From Caulobacter sp. CCUG 60055 (lineage in GTDB: Bacteria > Pseudomonadota > Alphaproteobacteria > Caulobacterales > Caulobacteraceae), in contig NZ_PUIC01000014.1 in assembly GCF_022750545.1 (NCBI RefSeq), forward strand, positions 62,001 to 126,000: a stretch of DNA of 64,000 bases, given 5' to 3'. Below, in pieces: positions 12,496 through 22,408 of this stretch. Numbering within the stretch: the first letter of the stretch is position 1; every line of letters begins with the position of its first letter. Made by a program: the position numbers and the translations under genes. The notes below the pieces were generated by a model. That model did no database searches. It had not been told where the DNA came from and saw only the letters and a list, made by a program, of their open reading frames with translations.

Positions 12496-13848
12496 TCAGG
12501 CCGGGACGGGGGCGTCGGGCCTGAAAGTGCGGCGGGTCAGGCGCGGCGTCAGCCAGGCCTGGCCCGCCGTTCTTGCGAGGAAGAACAGCGAGAAGGCCAG
12601 CCATACGCCGTGATTGCCCAGCGGCCGAGCGGCGAACAGGGCGACGACGAACGCCGCCAGCGCGGCGGCCATGCTGAGCAGCATGGCCCGCGTCCAGCTG
12701 GAGCCGATGAACACCCCGTCATAGACGAACGAGGCCACCCCGAGCAGCGGCAACAGCACGGCCCAGCCGACATAGGCCCGCGCGGCCGCCGTCACCGCCG
12801 GGTCGGTGCTGAAGCTGGCCGCCAGGCGCGGGCCGCCTAACAGGTAGCCCGCCGCGATGACCGCCGCCGCCAGGCCCGACCAGACCAGCACCGCCCGCAC
12901 CGTGCGCCCGAACCGCGCCCTGTCGCCGGCGCCCAGGGCTTCGCCGCACAACACCTGGGCCGCGCTCTCGAAGCCGTCGAGCAGCAGGGCCGACAGCATG
13001 AACAGCTGATAGAGGATGGCGTTGGCGGCCAGGATCGTCGCCCCCTGCTCGGCCCCGGCCCGGGTCAGCAGCACCGTGGCGCTCATCAGCAGCAGGGTGC
13101 GGCCGAACAGGTCGCGGTTCAGCCGGAACAGAGCCGCCAGCGCCGGCGCCCGCCAGGTCGCCGGCTCGCGGACCAGCGCGAGCGCCCGGCGTGCCGGGCC
13201 TTCCCGCGCGGCCATGGCGGCCAGGGCCAGCAGCTTCAGCGCCTCGGACAGCAAGGTCGCCGCCGCCACCCCGGCGACGCCCAGTCCCAACCCCAGCACC
13301 AGGGCGAGGTCCAGGGCGATATGGACAAGATTGGCGCCGACCTCGACCGCCAGCACCGCCCGCACGCTGCGCCGGCCGATCAGCCAGCCGGTCAGCACGC
13401 AGTTGGCCAGCCAGGCGAGCGCGCTCCAATAGCGGATATCGACATAGAGGCGGGCGAGCTCGGCCACCTTGCCGCCGGCGCCCAGCAGGTGCAGGCCCAG
13501 CGGGACCAGCAGCGGACGCGCCAGCAGCAGCAGCGCGCCGACCGCCAGCGCCGCCGCCAACCCGCGCGTCAAGGCGGCGGCCTGGGCGTCCGGATCGTCG
13601 CGCCCGGCCGCCTGGGCGGTGAGCGCCACCGTGCCCGAACGCAGGAAGTTGAACACGATCAGCAGGGTCATCAAAAGCTTGGCGCCGACCTCGACGCCGC
13701 CCTGGGCCGCCGCATCGCCCAAGCGGCCGATCACCCACATGTCGGCCAGGCCGAACAGGGCGGTGGCGACATTGGTCAACATGGAGGGCAGGGCGATGGC
13801 CAGGATCGACCGGCGCAACGCGGCCGCCGTTTCGGGCCCTTGGCTCAT
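12496..13848 (-). CDS. MATE family efflux transporter (DinF-like)
   Basis: A 450-residue inner-membrane exporter of the multidrug and toxin extrusion family, driven by H+ or Na+. About twelve membrane segments are visible in two similar halves; the N-terminus SILAIALPSMLTNVATALFGLADMWVIGRLGD is the characteristic first helix pair. The sequence resembles the DinF branch. Convergent with the acyl-CoA dehydrogenase gene (24 bp between stops) and divergent from a small VOC gene. Substrates cannot be read from sequence. Confidence 0.88.
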   Translation of the reverse strand: MSQGPETAAALRRSILAIALPSMLTNVATALFGLADMWVIGRLGDAAAQGGVEVGAKLLMTLLIVFNFLRSGTVALTAQAAGRDDPDAQAAALTRGLAAALAVGALLLLARPLLVPLGLHLLGAGGKVAELARLYVDIRYWSALAWLANCVLTGWLIGRRSVRAVLAVEVGANLVHIALDLALVLGLGLGVAGVAAATLLSEALKLLALAAMAAREGPARRALALVREPATWRAPALAALFRLNRDLFGRTLLLMSATVLLTRAGAEQGATILAANAILYQLFMLSALLLDGFESAAQVLCGEALGAGDRARFGRTVRAVLVWSGLAAAVIAAGYLLGGPRLAASFSTDPAVTAAARAYVGWAVLLPLLGVASFVYDGVFIGSSWTRAMLLSMAAALAAFVVALFAARPLGNHGVWLAFSLFFLARTAGQAWLTPRLTRRTFRPDAPVPA

Positions 13849-13962
13849 GGTCCCGCACTGGCCGCGCCGGCCGCGGCGGTCAAGCCGGATTCGACGGATC
13901 GATCCGGTCGACGACGGCGCGGGGCGGGCCTAGAGTGGCCGCGCCCCAGCCCGGAGGCGGCG

Positions 13963-14328
13963 ATGATCCGCACGCGCGGCCTGACCCATATCGCCCTCGC
14001 CGTCCGCGACCCGGAACGGTCGTTGCGCTTCTACGAGGCCCTGCTCGGCGTGCGCGAATATTATCGCGACGACACCACCATCCAGGCCCTGGGGCCCGGG
14101 CCGTTCGACGTGCTGGCCTTCGAGCGGGCCCCCGCCCTGGTCGGCCGCGAAGGGGCGATCCGGCATTTCGGCTTTCGTCTGGTCGATCCGGCCGATATCG
14201 ACCGCGCGGTCGACGAGGCGACAGCCGCCGGCGGCGCGCTCGACCGTCGCGGCGAGTTCGCCCCGGGCTTTCCCTACGCCTTCATCCGCGATCCCGACGG
14301 CCACGAGATCGAGATCTGGTTCGAATAG
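13963..14328 (+). CDS. VOC family protein (glyoxalase/fosfomycin-resistance-type fold)
   Basis: A 121-residue vicinal-oxygen-chelate protein. Likely metal ligands are visible: His in LTHIALAV near residue 8, His in IRHFGFRL near residue 66, and the C-terminal Glu in DGHEIEIWF. The length and the RDPDGHEIE ending match single-domain glyoxalase-like enzymes that work as dimers. Substrate unknown; resistance to fosfomycin is possible but not shown. Its stop codon directly abuts the stop of the convergent membrane protein gene. Confidence 0.85.
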   Translation: MIRTRGLTHIALAVRDPERSLRFYEALLGVREYYRDDTTIQALGPGPFDVLAFERAPALVGREGAIRHFGFRLVDPADIDRAVDEATAAGGALDRRGEFAPGFPYAFIRDPDGHEIEIWFE

Positions 14329-14781
14329 TCAGGTCACGGCCGACGCCATGTCGGCGCGGATGATCTCCAGATAGAGCCAGAGCGGCGCGGCCAGAACCAC
14401 GCCCATGGCGGCCTCCAGGACCAGCGCCCCGCCCTGACGCCTGTCGCGCGCGCCGGTCGCCATGGCGAAGGCCCGCACCGCGGCGGCGCCGAACCAGGCC
14501 AGGGCCAGGGCCGCGGCCATGCAGGCGCCGATGCGCGGCGACACCGCCAGGACGACGCCGGTCACGCCGTGCGGCGCCAGGATCAGGCCGCCCAGGCGCG
14601 AGCGCGCCTCGACCGTCCCGGCCGGCGCCTGGTCGGCGGCCGGCTGCAGCCCCATCAGCGCCAGGGCTCGGAACGGGCGGACGAGGGCGTAGGCGCCGAC
14701 CGTCGCGCCGGCGACGCAGGCGACCACCCCGCCCATCAGGGCCAGGTGCAGCATCGCCCGCAGGACATGGGCCTCGTTCAT
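14329..14781 (-). CDS. Small four-helix membrane protein of unknown function
   Basis: A 150-residue protein with about four hydrophobic helices (around residues 8-33, 65-82, 85-105 and 122-143). It resembles DUF4345-type proteins in size and layout, but I am not certain of the family. The start overlaps the upstream VOC gene by 4 bp (ATGA), which indicates translational coupling and a two-gene operon. No catalytic motif is visible. Confidence 0.7.
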   Translation of the reverse strand: MNEAHVLRAMLHLALMGGVVACVAGATVGAYALVRPFRALALMGLQPAADQAPAGTVEARSRLGGLILAPHGVTGVVLAVSPRIGACMAAALALAWFGAAAVRAFAMATGARDRRQGGALVLEAAMGVVLAAPLWLYLEIIRADMASAVT

Positions 14782-15161
14782 CCCGGCGTGCGGCAGACGG
14801 CCTCGATATTGGCGCCGTCAGGATCGAACACGAAGGCGCCGTAGTAGTCGGGGTGATAGTGCGGGCGCGGTCCCGGCGCGCCGTTGTCGCGGCCGCCGGC
14901 GGCCAGGGCGGCGGCGTGGAAGGCGTCGACCGCGGCCCGGTCCGGCGCGGCCAGGGCCAGGTGCAGCTTGCCGCGCACGCCGTCCGCGCCGGCGATCCAG
15001 AAGAACGGCCGATCGACGCCGTAGCCGGCCACCTCGACCCCGCCGGTGTGCTCGAGCGGGACCATGAACAGCCGCTTGATCCCCAGGGGCGCCAGGGCGC
15101 GGTCGTAGAAGGCCGCCGATCGCGCGAAATCGGCGACGCCGAAGGTGACATGGTCGAGCAC
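14778..15161 (-). CDS. VOC family protein
   Basis: A 127-residue glyoxalase/bleomycin-resistance-fold protein, with the opening strand VLDHVTFGVADFARSAAFY, the middle GKLHLALAAPDRAAVDAF and the closing FVFDPDGANIEAVC, the usual single-domain layout. The start is GTG at 15161; the longer upstream frame would add residues that fall across the terminator of the TonB receptor gene. It overlaps the next gene by 4 bp. Enzymatic role unknown. Confidence 0.82.
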   Translation of the reverse strand: MLDHVTFGVADFARSAAFYDRALAPLGIKRLFMVPLEHTGGVEVAGYGVDRPFFWIAGADGVRGKLHLALAAPDRAAVDAFHAAALAAGGRDNGAPGPRPHYHPDYYGAFVFDPDGANIEAVCRTPG

Positions 15162-15227
15162 GGGGGCATCCCTCGTCGCGGTTCCGGAACGAGGCGACTT
15201 GGCCCCACGCCCATCGCCGAGGCAAAC

Positions 15228-15260
15228 AAAAAAGAACGGCGGACCTTGCGGCCCGCCGTC
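15228..15260 (-). terminator. Rho-independent terminator of the TonB receptor gene
   Basis: Reading the minus strand, arms ACGGCGG and CCGCCGT enclose a G/C loop and are followed by TCTTTTTTG. It lies 27 bp after the receptor stop codon. Confidence 0.85.
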
Positions 15261-15286
15261 CAATCAACTTCGTCGAAGCTCGGTTC

Positions 15287-18253
15287 TTATTGGAACTTCA
15301 GCTTCACGCCCATGAAGATCTGGCGGCCGAAGACGTCGTAGTAGTTCGGAATGGTGTCCAGCGCCTGGGTGCCCGAGGCGCCCGAGACGAAGAACGGCGG
15401 GGCCTTGTCGCCGATATTGTTGACGCCGCCGTACACCGAAGCCCAGTCGTTGATCTGGTACCGCGCCGAAATGTCGTTGTACCAGTAGTCCGGAACCTTC
15501 GGCCCGTCGACGAAGGGCGACATGCCCGTCTCGCCGATGTAGCGGGCGGTCCACGACACGTCGAACTTCTTGTAGAACCACTTGGTGGTGAAGTTGCCCT
15601 GGCGCTTCAGCCAGCCCTGGTCCGAGGTCGAGCCGCCGGCGAAGCCGAGCAGGTCGATCTTGGGCTGGCCCTTCAGCGGCACTTCGTCGGCCTTGTCGTA
15701 GAAGGTCATGATGCCGTTGAAGCTGACCTTGCCCAGATCGGGAGCGTTCTGGAACAGGTCGTTCAGGGCGACGCTGTAGCTGACTTCGAGATCGACGCCG
15801 CTGATGTTGTACTCAGCCAGGTTCTGCACCTGGTTGTTGACGGCCAGCAGGGCGTAGGGGCCCTGCGGGACCAGCGGGTTGGCCCCGCGCTGGACCTGCG
15901 AGCAGAACTGCGCACGGCCGGCGCCGGCGGTGTCGTAGCAGAGGTTGGTCGTCAGCTGACGGCCGACCGAAGCGATTGCGCCGTTCAGGTCGATCTCGAA
16001 CCGGTCGAGCGTGACCGTGAGGCCGCGGAACCACACCGGCGCGTTCTCCAGGCCGGCGGCCTGGAAGACCAGACCATAGGTCAGGGTTTCGCTCTCTTCG
16101 GGCTTCAGCGCCGGGTTGCCGCCGTCGAAGCCGCCGACGCTCTGCTGGACCTGCAGGACCGGGCTGTAGTTGGCCGGAATGCCGTCGGCGAGACAGTTGG
16201 CCGCGCGCGTGGCGTTGGCGTTGCGGTTGGCCGCGGTGCAGGGGTCGACGACGACGCCGAAGGTCTGGCTGAGGCCGGCGACGTCCTCCAGGGTCGGCGC
16301 GCGGACCGACTTGGCCTTCATGACCCGGAAGCGCAGGCTCTGGATGGGCGACCAGTCGCCGCCGATCTTCCAGGTGTCATAGCTGCCGACGGTGCTGCCG
16401 TCCGACCAGCGATAGGCGCCCTCGACATTGATCGACTTGGCGAAGGGCAGGTCCTTGACGACCGGCACGTTGGTTTCGACGTAGGCTTCGTTGGTGCGGA
16501 AGGTCGTCGACTTCAGGTCCTGGATCTGGTTGCCGGTGACGATGCCCCGGTTGATCTGGTCGTCGTAGTCGACAAAGGCGGTGGTGCGACGGGATTCGAC
16601 GCCGACCGCGACCTGCAGCGGCCCGGCCGGCAACTCGTAGATCGACCCCGAGAGGAACGCCTGGGCGTCTTCCAGGGTGTGCTCGCCGCGCTGGCCCGCA
16701 TTGACGGTCAGATAGTTCTTCATCGCGTCGGTGTAGGGCGCGAACGGATTGACGGGGACGCAGCCCTGAGCCCGGGCCACGGGATCGGCGCAGCGATAGC
16801 CGCCGGGCTTGGCCGGATCGGCTTCGACGCGGAGGCCGTTATAGAGATTGACCTTGGAGACCAGGCCGTTGGAGATCGAATCGAGCTTGGTCTGACCGTA
16901 GGTGTAGGACGCCTCCCACTTCCAGTCCCGGCCCAGGCCGAACAGGGTGTCGAGATTGCCCTTCAGGCCGCCGGAGAAGCGGATGGTGTCCCGCTCGTTG
17001 ATGGCGCTGCGCAGGCCGAACTGGTCGAAGCGCTGCGACCAGGTGATCGGCGTGGTCTGGCCGGCCGCCAGATACTGCGCGCGCAGGTTGGCGGGGATGA
17101 ACGGGTTGTCGCCCGGGATGCTGGCCTCGACGGCGTTGCCGATCAGGTCGCTGGACGACTGGAACGGGTGGCCTTCGAACGGCGCGCGGGTCTTCGACAG
17201 GCCGTAGTTGACTTCGAGGAACGCGTTGATGTTCGAGGTCAGCGCGTAATCGACGTCGAACGCGCCCATGATCCGCTCGGTGGGGATCGCCAGGGTGCGG
17301 CTGCCGTTGCGGTTATAGCCGTCGATCGAGGGCACGAACCCGATCACGCCATTGGGATTGTCCGCGGTCGGCGTGGTCGAGAAGCTGCCGTCGCGCCGGG
17401 TGAAGCTGCCGTTGAACGCTTTGTTGGGGCCGTTGATGAAGAAGCGGCCTTGCGGCGCCACGCCGGAGAAGGCGGCCGGGCCGCGCACCGGATCGCCCGG
17501 ATAGTTCCAGGCGAAGTCCTGGGCGCACAGGTAGCGGTCGGCGCAACGGACGAGGCCCTGGTAGTCGTACTGGACCGTGGCCAGGAAGTGGCCCTTCGAG
17601 CCGATGTCGTGGCCGACCATGACATAGGCGTTGGGGTTGATGTTGTCTTCGTTCTTGATGGCGAAGCCGTGGCCGAAGCCCAGTTCGAGGCCGTTGAAGT
17701 GCTTCTTGGTGATGATGTTCACCACGCCGGCCACCGCGTCGGCGCCGTAGACGGCCGAGGCGCCGCCGGTGATGACTTCGATGCGCTCGATGTTGGCGGA
17801 CGGCAGGGTGTTGAAGTCGACCGCGGTCGATTGGACGTTGCCGGCCGGCACGCGGCGGCCGTTGATCAGCACCAGCGAGCGCTGGGTGCCGAGATTGCGC
17901 AGGTTGACCAGGTTGAGGCCCGAGCTCGTCGCGCCGGAGAAGGTCGACTGGGTGCGGGACGCGCCGAACGCGGCCGAGAACTGCGGCAAGGTCGTCAGGA
18001 CGTCGACGATGTTGTTGTGGCCTTGCTGCGACAGCTTGTCGCCGCCGATGACCTGGACCGGGGTGGCGGCCACGACATTGGTGCGGGCGATGCGCGAACC
18101 GGTGACGACCAGTTCGTCGACTGCTTCACCCTCGCCCTTGGCGGCGGCCGGCTGGCCTTGGGCATGAGCCGCCGAGGCCGCCGACACGGCGATCAGGGCG
18201 CTGCAGAACAGCGTAGAGGCGAGCAGATGCTCGCGCCTGGACAGAATGCGCAC
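15287..18253 (-). CDS. TonB-dependent receptor
   Basis: A 988-residue outer-membrane active transporter. After a signal peptide (RREHLLASTLFCSALIAVSAASAAHAQ) comes the TonB box region EAVDELVVTGSRI, a plug domain (about residues 50-190: GGDKLSQQG, LRNLGTQRSLVLINGRRV, IERIEVITGGASAVYGADAVAGVVNIITKK), and a 22-strand barrel ending KLKFQ. The size and the LNLVNLRNLG plug variant match the large receptor subfamily that is expanded in Caulobacterales, often for oligosaccharides or peptides. I prefer the GTG at 18253 as start because GGAGGA sits just before it; two ATGs lie 12-18 bp upstream. No transport or hydrolase neighbour indicates the substrate. Confidence 0.92.
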   Translation of the reverse strand: MRILSRREHLLASTLFCSALIAVSAASAAHAQGQPAAAKGEGEAVDELVVTGSRIARTNVVAATPVQVIGGDKLSQQGHNNIVDVLTTLPQFSAAFGASRTQSTFSGATSSGLNLVNLRNLGTQRSLVLINGRRVPAGNVQSTAVDFNTLPSANIERIEVITGGASAVYGADAVAGVVNIITKKHFNGLELGFGHGFAIKNEDNINPNAYVMVGHDIGSKGHFLATVQYDYQGLVRCADRYLCAQDFAWNYPGDPVRGPAAFSGVAPQGRFFINGPNKAFNGSFTRRDGSFSTTPTADNPNGVIGFVPSIDGYNRNGSRTLAIPTERIMGAFDVDYALTSNINAFLEVNYGLSKTRAPFEGHPFQSSSDLIGNAVEASIPGDNPFIPANLRAQYLAAGQTTPITWSQRFDQFGLRSAINERDTIRFSGGLKGNLDTLFGLGRDWKWEASYTYGQTKLDSISNGLVSKVNLYNGLRVEADPAKPGGYRCADPVARAQGCVPVNPFAPYTDAMKNYLTVNAGQRGEHTLEDAQAFLSGSIYELPAGPLQVAVGVESRRTTAFVDYDDQINRGIVTGNQIQDLKSTTFRTNEAYVETNVPVVKDLPFAKSINVEGAYRWSDGSTVGSYDTWKIGGDWSPIQSLRFRVMKAKSVRAPTLEDVAGLSQTFGVVVDPCTAANRNANATRAANCLADGIPANYSPVLQVQQSVGGFDGGNPALKPEESETLTYGLVFQAAGLENAPVWFRGLTVTLDRFEIDLNGAIASVGRQLTTNLCYDTAGAGRAQFCSQVQRGANPLVPQGPYALLAVNNQVQNLAEYNISGVDLEVSYSVALNDLFQNAPDLGKVSFNGIMTFYDKADEVPLKGQPKIDLLGFAGGSTSDQGWLKRQGNFTTKWFYKKFDVSWTARYIGETGMSPFVDGPKVPDYWYNDISARYQINDWASVYGGVNNIGDKAPPFFVSGASGTQALDTIPNYYDVFGRQIFMGVKLKFQ

Positions 18254-18619
18254 GTAATCCTCCATTCGCACGCGCCTTCGCGCACGAAGTCCCTAGTGAT
18301 TGAGTTGTAGTGGTCAGGAGCCCCCCAACCATTGGGGTCATCACGCCCCATCAGGCAGGCTTAGGTCAATCCGAAGGTTACAATAGCGAAATAATTTTGA
18401 GCTCAATGCGCCATATAAGACACATATATTTCTTCGATTTTCCAGATCAAAACGAACGTTAAATAGAATCTACTTTTCATTATACTTTGAAATAAGAAAA
18501 TTTTCTCTATGCCGCGCTCAAAAAGGAAAATCCATTCCTATAGATCGACCGCCAAGCGACAGCACGTCGCCGACGCCTCGAAAAGCGATCCGAATGTCGC
18601 GGCGATTTTTGCGGCGATC
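18254..18619. other. AT-rich intergenic region between TonB receptor and groES promoter
   Basis: About 365 bp without a convincing gene. Bases roughly 18361-18545 are strikingly AT-rich for this genome, with several TTTT/AAAA runs, and probably carry the receptor promoter and upstream regulatory sites. A 50-codon frame at 18509-18661 lacks a ribosome site and is not called. Confidence 0.6.
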
Positions 18620-18646
18620 CTTGACTCCCGGCCGCCCCGCCCATAC
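18620..18646 (+). promoter_or_regulatory. Probable sigma-32 heat-shock promoter of groESL
   Basis: CTTGAC at 18620-18625 and GCCCATAC at 18639-18646 are separated by 13 bases, matching the sigma-32 form CTTGAA-N(11-16)-CCCCATNT closely. The predicted start point falls at the edge of the CIRCE element just downstream, as in known alphaproteobacterial groESL operons. Confidence 0.75.
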
Positions 18647-18657
18647 CTCCGGCGGCG

Positions 18658-18684
18658 TTAGCACTCAGGGGGAGCGGCTGCTAA
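18658..18684 (+). promoter_or_regulatory. CIRCE operator (HrcA site) of groESL
   Basis: The left arm TTAGCACTC is perfect, the spacer is 9 bases, and the right arm GGCTGCTAA matches GAGTGCTAA at 7 of 9 positions. This is the HrcA repressor site expected ahead of groES; the right arm is imperfect. Confidence 0.82.
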
Positions 18685-18743
18685 ACGCACGTCCCCTCCT
18701 GAGCGCCCGGCTATCGCAACCGATCCCTAAGGGAGAGCACATC

Positions 18744-19031
18744 ATGGCGTTTCGTCCTCTTGGCGACCGCGTCCTCGTGAAGCGCGTCGAGGAAGAACAG
18801 AAGACCAAGGGCGGGATCATCATCCCCGACACCGCCAAGGAAAAGCCGCAGGAAGGCGAAGTCATCGCCGTCGGCCCCGGCGCCCGCGACGACAGCGGCA
18901 AGATCCAGCCCCTCGACGTCAAGAAGGGCGACCGCATCCTGTTCGGCAAGTGGTCCGGCACGGAAGTGAAGATCGACGGCGAAGATCTCCTGATCATGAA
19001 GGAGAGCGACGTCCTGGGCGTCGTCGAGTAA
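18744..19031 (+). CDS. groES: Co-chaperonin GroES
   Basis: The 95-residue co-chaperonin that caps the GroEL cage. The sequence [19 protein letters not shown], the mobile-loop region [19 protein letters not shown] and [26 protein letters not shown] are all standard, and the length is normal. The start follows AAGGGAGAGC. First gene of groESL, driven by the sigma-32 promoter and CIRCE site about 100 bp upstream; 63 bp separate it from groEL. Confidence 0.98.
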   Translation: MAFRPLGDRVLVKRVEEEQKTKGGIIIPDTAKEKPQEGEVIAVGPGARDDSGKIQPLDVKKGDRILFGKWSGTEVKIDGEDLLIMKESDVLGVVE

Positions 19032-19076
19032 GCGCCCGCTTCGCCTGACCACCTGAATTCCAAACCTTATTCATAA

Positions 19077-20732
<1,656 letters not shown>

Positions 20733-20742
20733 GTCCAGCCGT

Positions 20743-22326
20743 TCAAACGTCGATGGAGGGCGGAGCCGCAAGGCTCCGCCCTTTTTCTTTGGCTAGATGA
20801 GGCGGCATCGTCGAGATCGTGCGAGCCGCCGCGCCATAGGTCGAACACCAGATCAGCACCTCCGTGGCCCCTGCGATCAAGGCGTTCAACCATGCTAGGC
20901 CCCCAGATGAACGGCGCGAGACGGCGAAGGCGAGATGCGTCTGCTCCTCGGCGTCCACCGCGGCGATCGCCGCAGCGAGCGCCTCGTCGCGACCAGCCAG
21001 CCACGCGACCTGTCCCGTCAAATGCCCATGCACCGTTCGCTCGACCGCCTCGGTGCACACCAAAATGGCGTCACGTCCCAAGGCCGCCGCGAACAGGCCC
21101 AGCGCCAGGCCGCCGGCGGCCCAGAAGCCGAGGGTGCGACATGGCCTGACGTCGCGTTCCTTCATCAGGCGCGCGAATGTCGAACGGTGCTCTTGTTCGT
21201 GGGCTAGGGTCTCCGTCAGGAAGTCCGCCAGGTCCGGCGCTCGAAAGCGAGCGAGCCAGAGTTGCCCCCGATAGATCCGGATGGCCCCGACCTCCCCCGC
21301 GTGATTGACGCGGAGCAGACGAGCGATCTCTCGCCGGTGATCGCCGCCATGCGCCTGCGATGCCGGGACCGGCCCCATCTCAAGCTCTCGCGCGCGTACA
21401 GCGGGGCCGGCCGGTCTCAGCGCGCCCCGTAGCGGCAGCGTCGCCGGCGTGCGGATGTTCCAGGCCAGGCCAAGCAACGCCAGAAGCTGGATGAACCGAA
21501 ATCCCGGATCGAACTGGCCGGGATAGAGCCCCATTCGCGCCGAGCCGGGGAAGGCGTGATGATTGTTGTGCCAGGCCTCGCCCATGGTCGGGATCGCCGC
21601 CCAGGGCACGTCGTGAGCCTGGACGCCGGCGCCGTCGACCAGCCACGACTGCGGCCCCTGGCGATGGGCGAGGCGGCCGACCAGCCAATGGCCGTTGACC
21701 GAGACGGCGACACGCACGCACACGCCCCACACGACCCAGGACCACCCCCCCAGCGCGTAGAGCGCCAGGGCGACCGGCGCCTGCTGAAGCACCCAAGTCC
21801 GCTCAAGCAAGCGATAGAACCGATCGTCGCCGACGCCAGGTCCTGGGGCGAAGATCGGCGGCCGGGCCAGGACCAGCCTGCAATGCAAGCACCACCACCA
21901 GTCACGCCAGACCGGCGCGGCGTGGGCCAGCGCCGGGTGGCAGCGCGGCTGGCGCTGGGCCCAATCGCGCGTGTCGTGGACCCGCATCATCCACAATGGC
22001 CCGCTCATTCCGACCGCCGTCCCGATCCAGACCAGGACGTATTCGAGCCAGCGCGGACAGTCGAAACTGCGGTGGATCAACCGGCGATGAAAGCCGACGG
22101 AGTGACCGAGCAGCAAGACCGCGCCCGTGGCGGCGAGGAAGACCGTCAAGGCGCTCCAACTGAACGTCAGCGCCCCGAGGACCAGGGCCGCCGCGACCAC
22201 CGCGCCGTTCCATGAAGAATGGACGGGGTCCCATCGCATCACCCCCTCAAGCGGATCGGCGTCGGGACCAATCCGCAGCGAATTTACCGCGTGGGGATCT
22301 TCGACGTGGCGGACCAACGGCTCCAT
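20743..22326 (-). CDS. Fatty-acid desaturase fused to COQ7-type di-iron hydroxylase
   Basis: A single 527-residue frame with two di-iron modules. Residues about 40-300 are a membrane acyl-lipid/acyl-CoA desaturase: hydrophobic helices, first His box HSVGFHRRLIH (75-85), a modified second box MMRVHDTRDWAQRQPRCH (113-130) and third box EAWHNNHHAFP (250-260). Residues about 330-500 are a COQ7/demethoxyubiquinone hydroxylase-like ferritin fold with all likely ligands: LLRVNHAGEVGAI (Glu345), LAHEQEH (Glu377, His380), TEAVERTVHGH (Glu426 or Glu429) and AEEQTHLAF (Glu461, His464). The linker (about 300-330) is Pro/Ala-rich. The join has no stop codon or obvious frameshift. Divergent from an ArsR-type gene, with a dyad between them. 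The first module should desaturate fatty acyl chains; the second hydroxylates quinones in known relatives, but here its role is unknown. Its last codons overlap the groEL terminator. Confidence 0.85.
   Translation of the reverse strand: MEPLVRHVEDPHAVNSLRIGPDADPLEGVMRWDPVHSSWNGAVVAAALVLGALTFSWSALTVFLAATGAVLLLGHSVGFHRRLIHRSFDCPRWLEYVLVWIGTAVGMSGPLWMMRVHDTRDWAQRQPRCHPALAHAAPVWRDWWWCLHCRLVLARPPIFAPGPGVGDDRFYRLLERTWVLQQAPVALALYALGGWSWVVWGVCVRVAVSVNGHWLVGRLAHRQGPQSWLVDGAGVQAHDVPWAAIPTMGEAWHNNHHAFPGSARMGLYPGQFDPGFRFIQLLALLGLAWNIRTPATLPLRGALRPAGPAVRARELEMGPVPASQAHGGDHRREIARLLRVNHAGEVGAIRIYRGQLWLARFRAPDLADFLTETLAHEQEHRSTFARLMKERDVRPCRTLGFWAAGGLALGLFAAALGRDAILVCTEAVERTVHGHLTGQVAWLAGRDEALAAAIAAVDAEEQTHLAFAVSRRSSGGLAWLNALIAGATEVLIWCSTYGAAARTISTMPPHLAKEKGRSLAAPPSIDV
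20758..20790 (+). terminator. Rho-independent terminator of groESL
   Basis: A 10-bp stem GGGCGGAGCC/GGCTCCGCCC with a GCAA tetraloop, then CTTTTTCTTT. It lies inside the 3' coding end of the convergent desaturase-COQ7 gene. Confidence 0.9.
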
Positions 22327-22357
22327 CGACGGCTCCTCATGAGGCGATGTCGTAATT

Positions 22358-22389
22358 TCGCAATTAATTTATTTCTTAAATTCTTGCGA
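22358..22389. promoter_or_regulatory. Candidate operator between desaturase-COQ7 and ArsR-type regulator
   Basis: An AT-rich imperfect dyad: TCGCAATTAATTT at 22358-22370 and AAATTCTTGCGA at 22378-22389, 7 bases apart. It sits in the 82-bp gap between the divergent starts, where a winged-helix regulator would control both promoters. Confidence 0.5.
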
Positions 22390-22408
22390 GAGCGGAGGCA
22401 AGAAATTA

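Noticed and set aside
15290-18310. Long plus-strand reading frame of about 1000 codons opposite the TonB receptor
   Set aside because: Product is Arg/Asp/Val/Gly-rich with no domain and lies fully antisense to a clear receptor gene; such frames are expected in very GC-rich DNA.
18509-18661. 50-codon frame in the AT-rich gap before groES
   Set aside because: No ribosome site, basic low-complexity product, and its 3' end overlaps the sigma-32 promoter and CIRCE.
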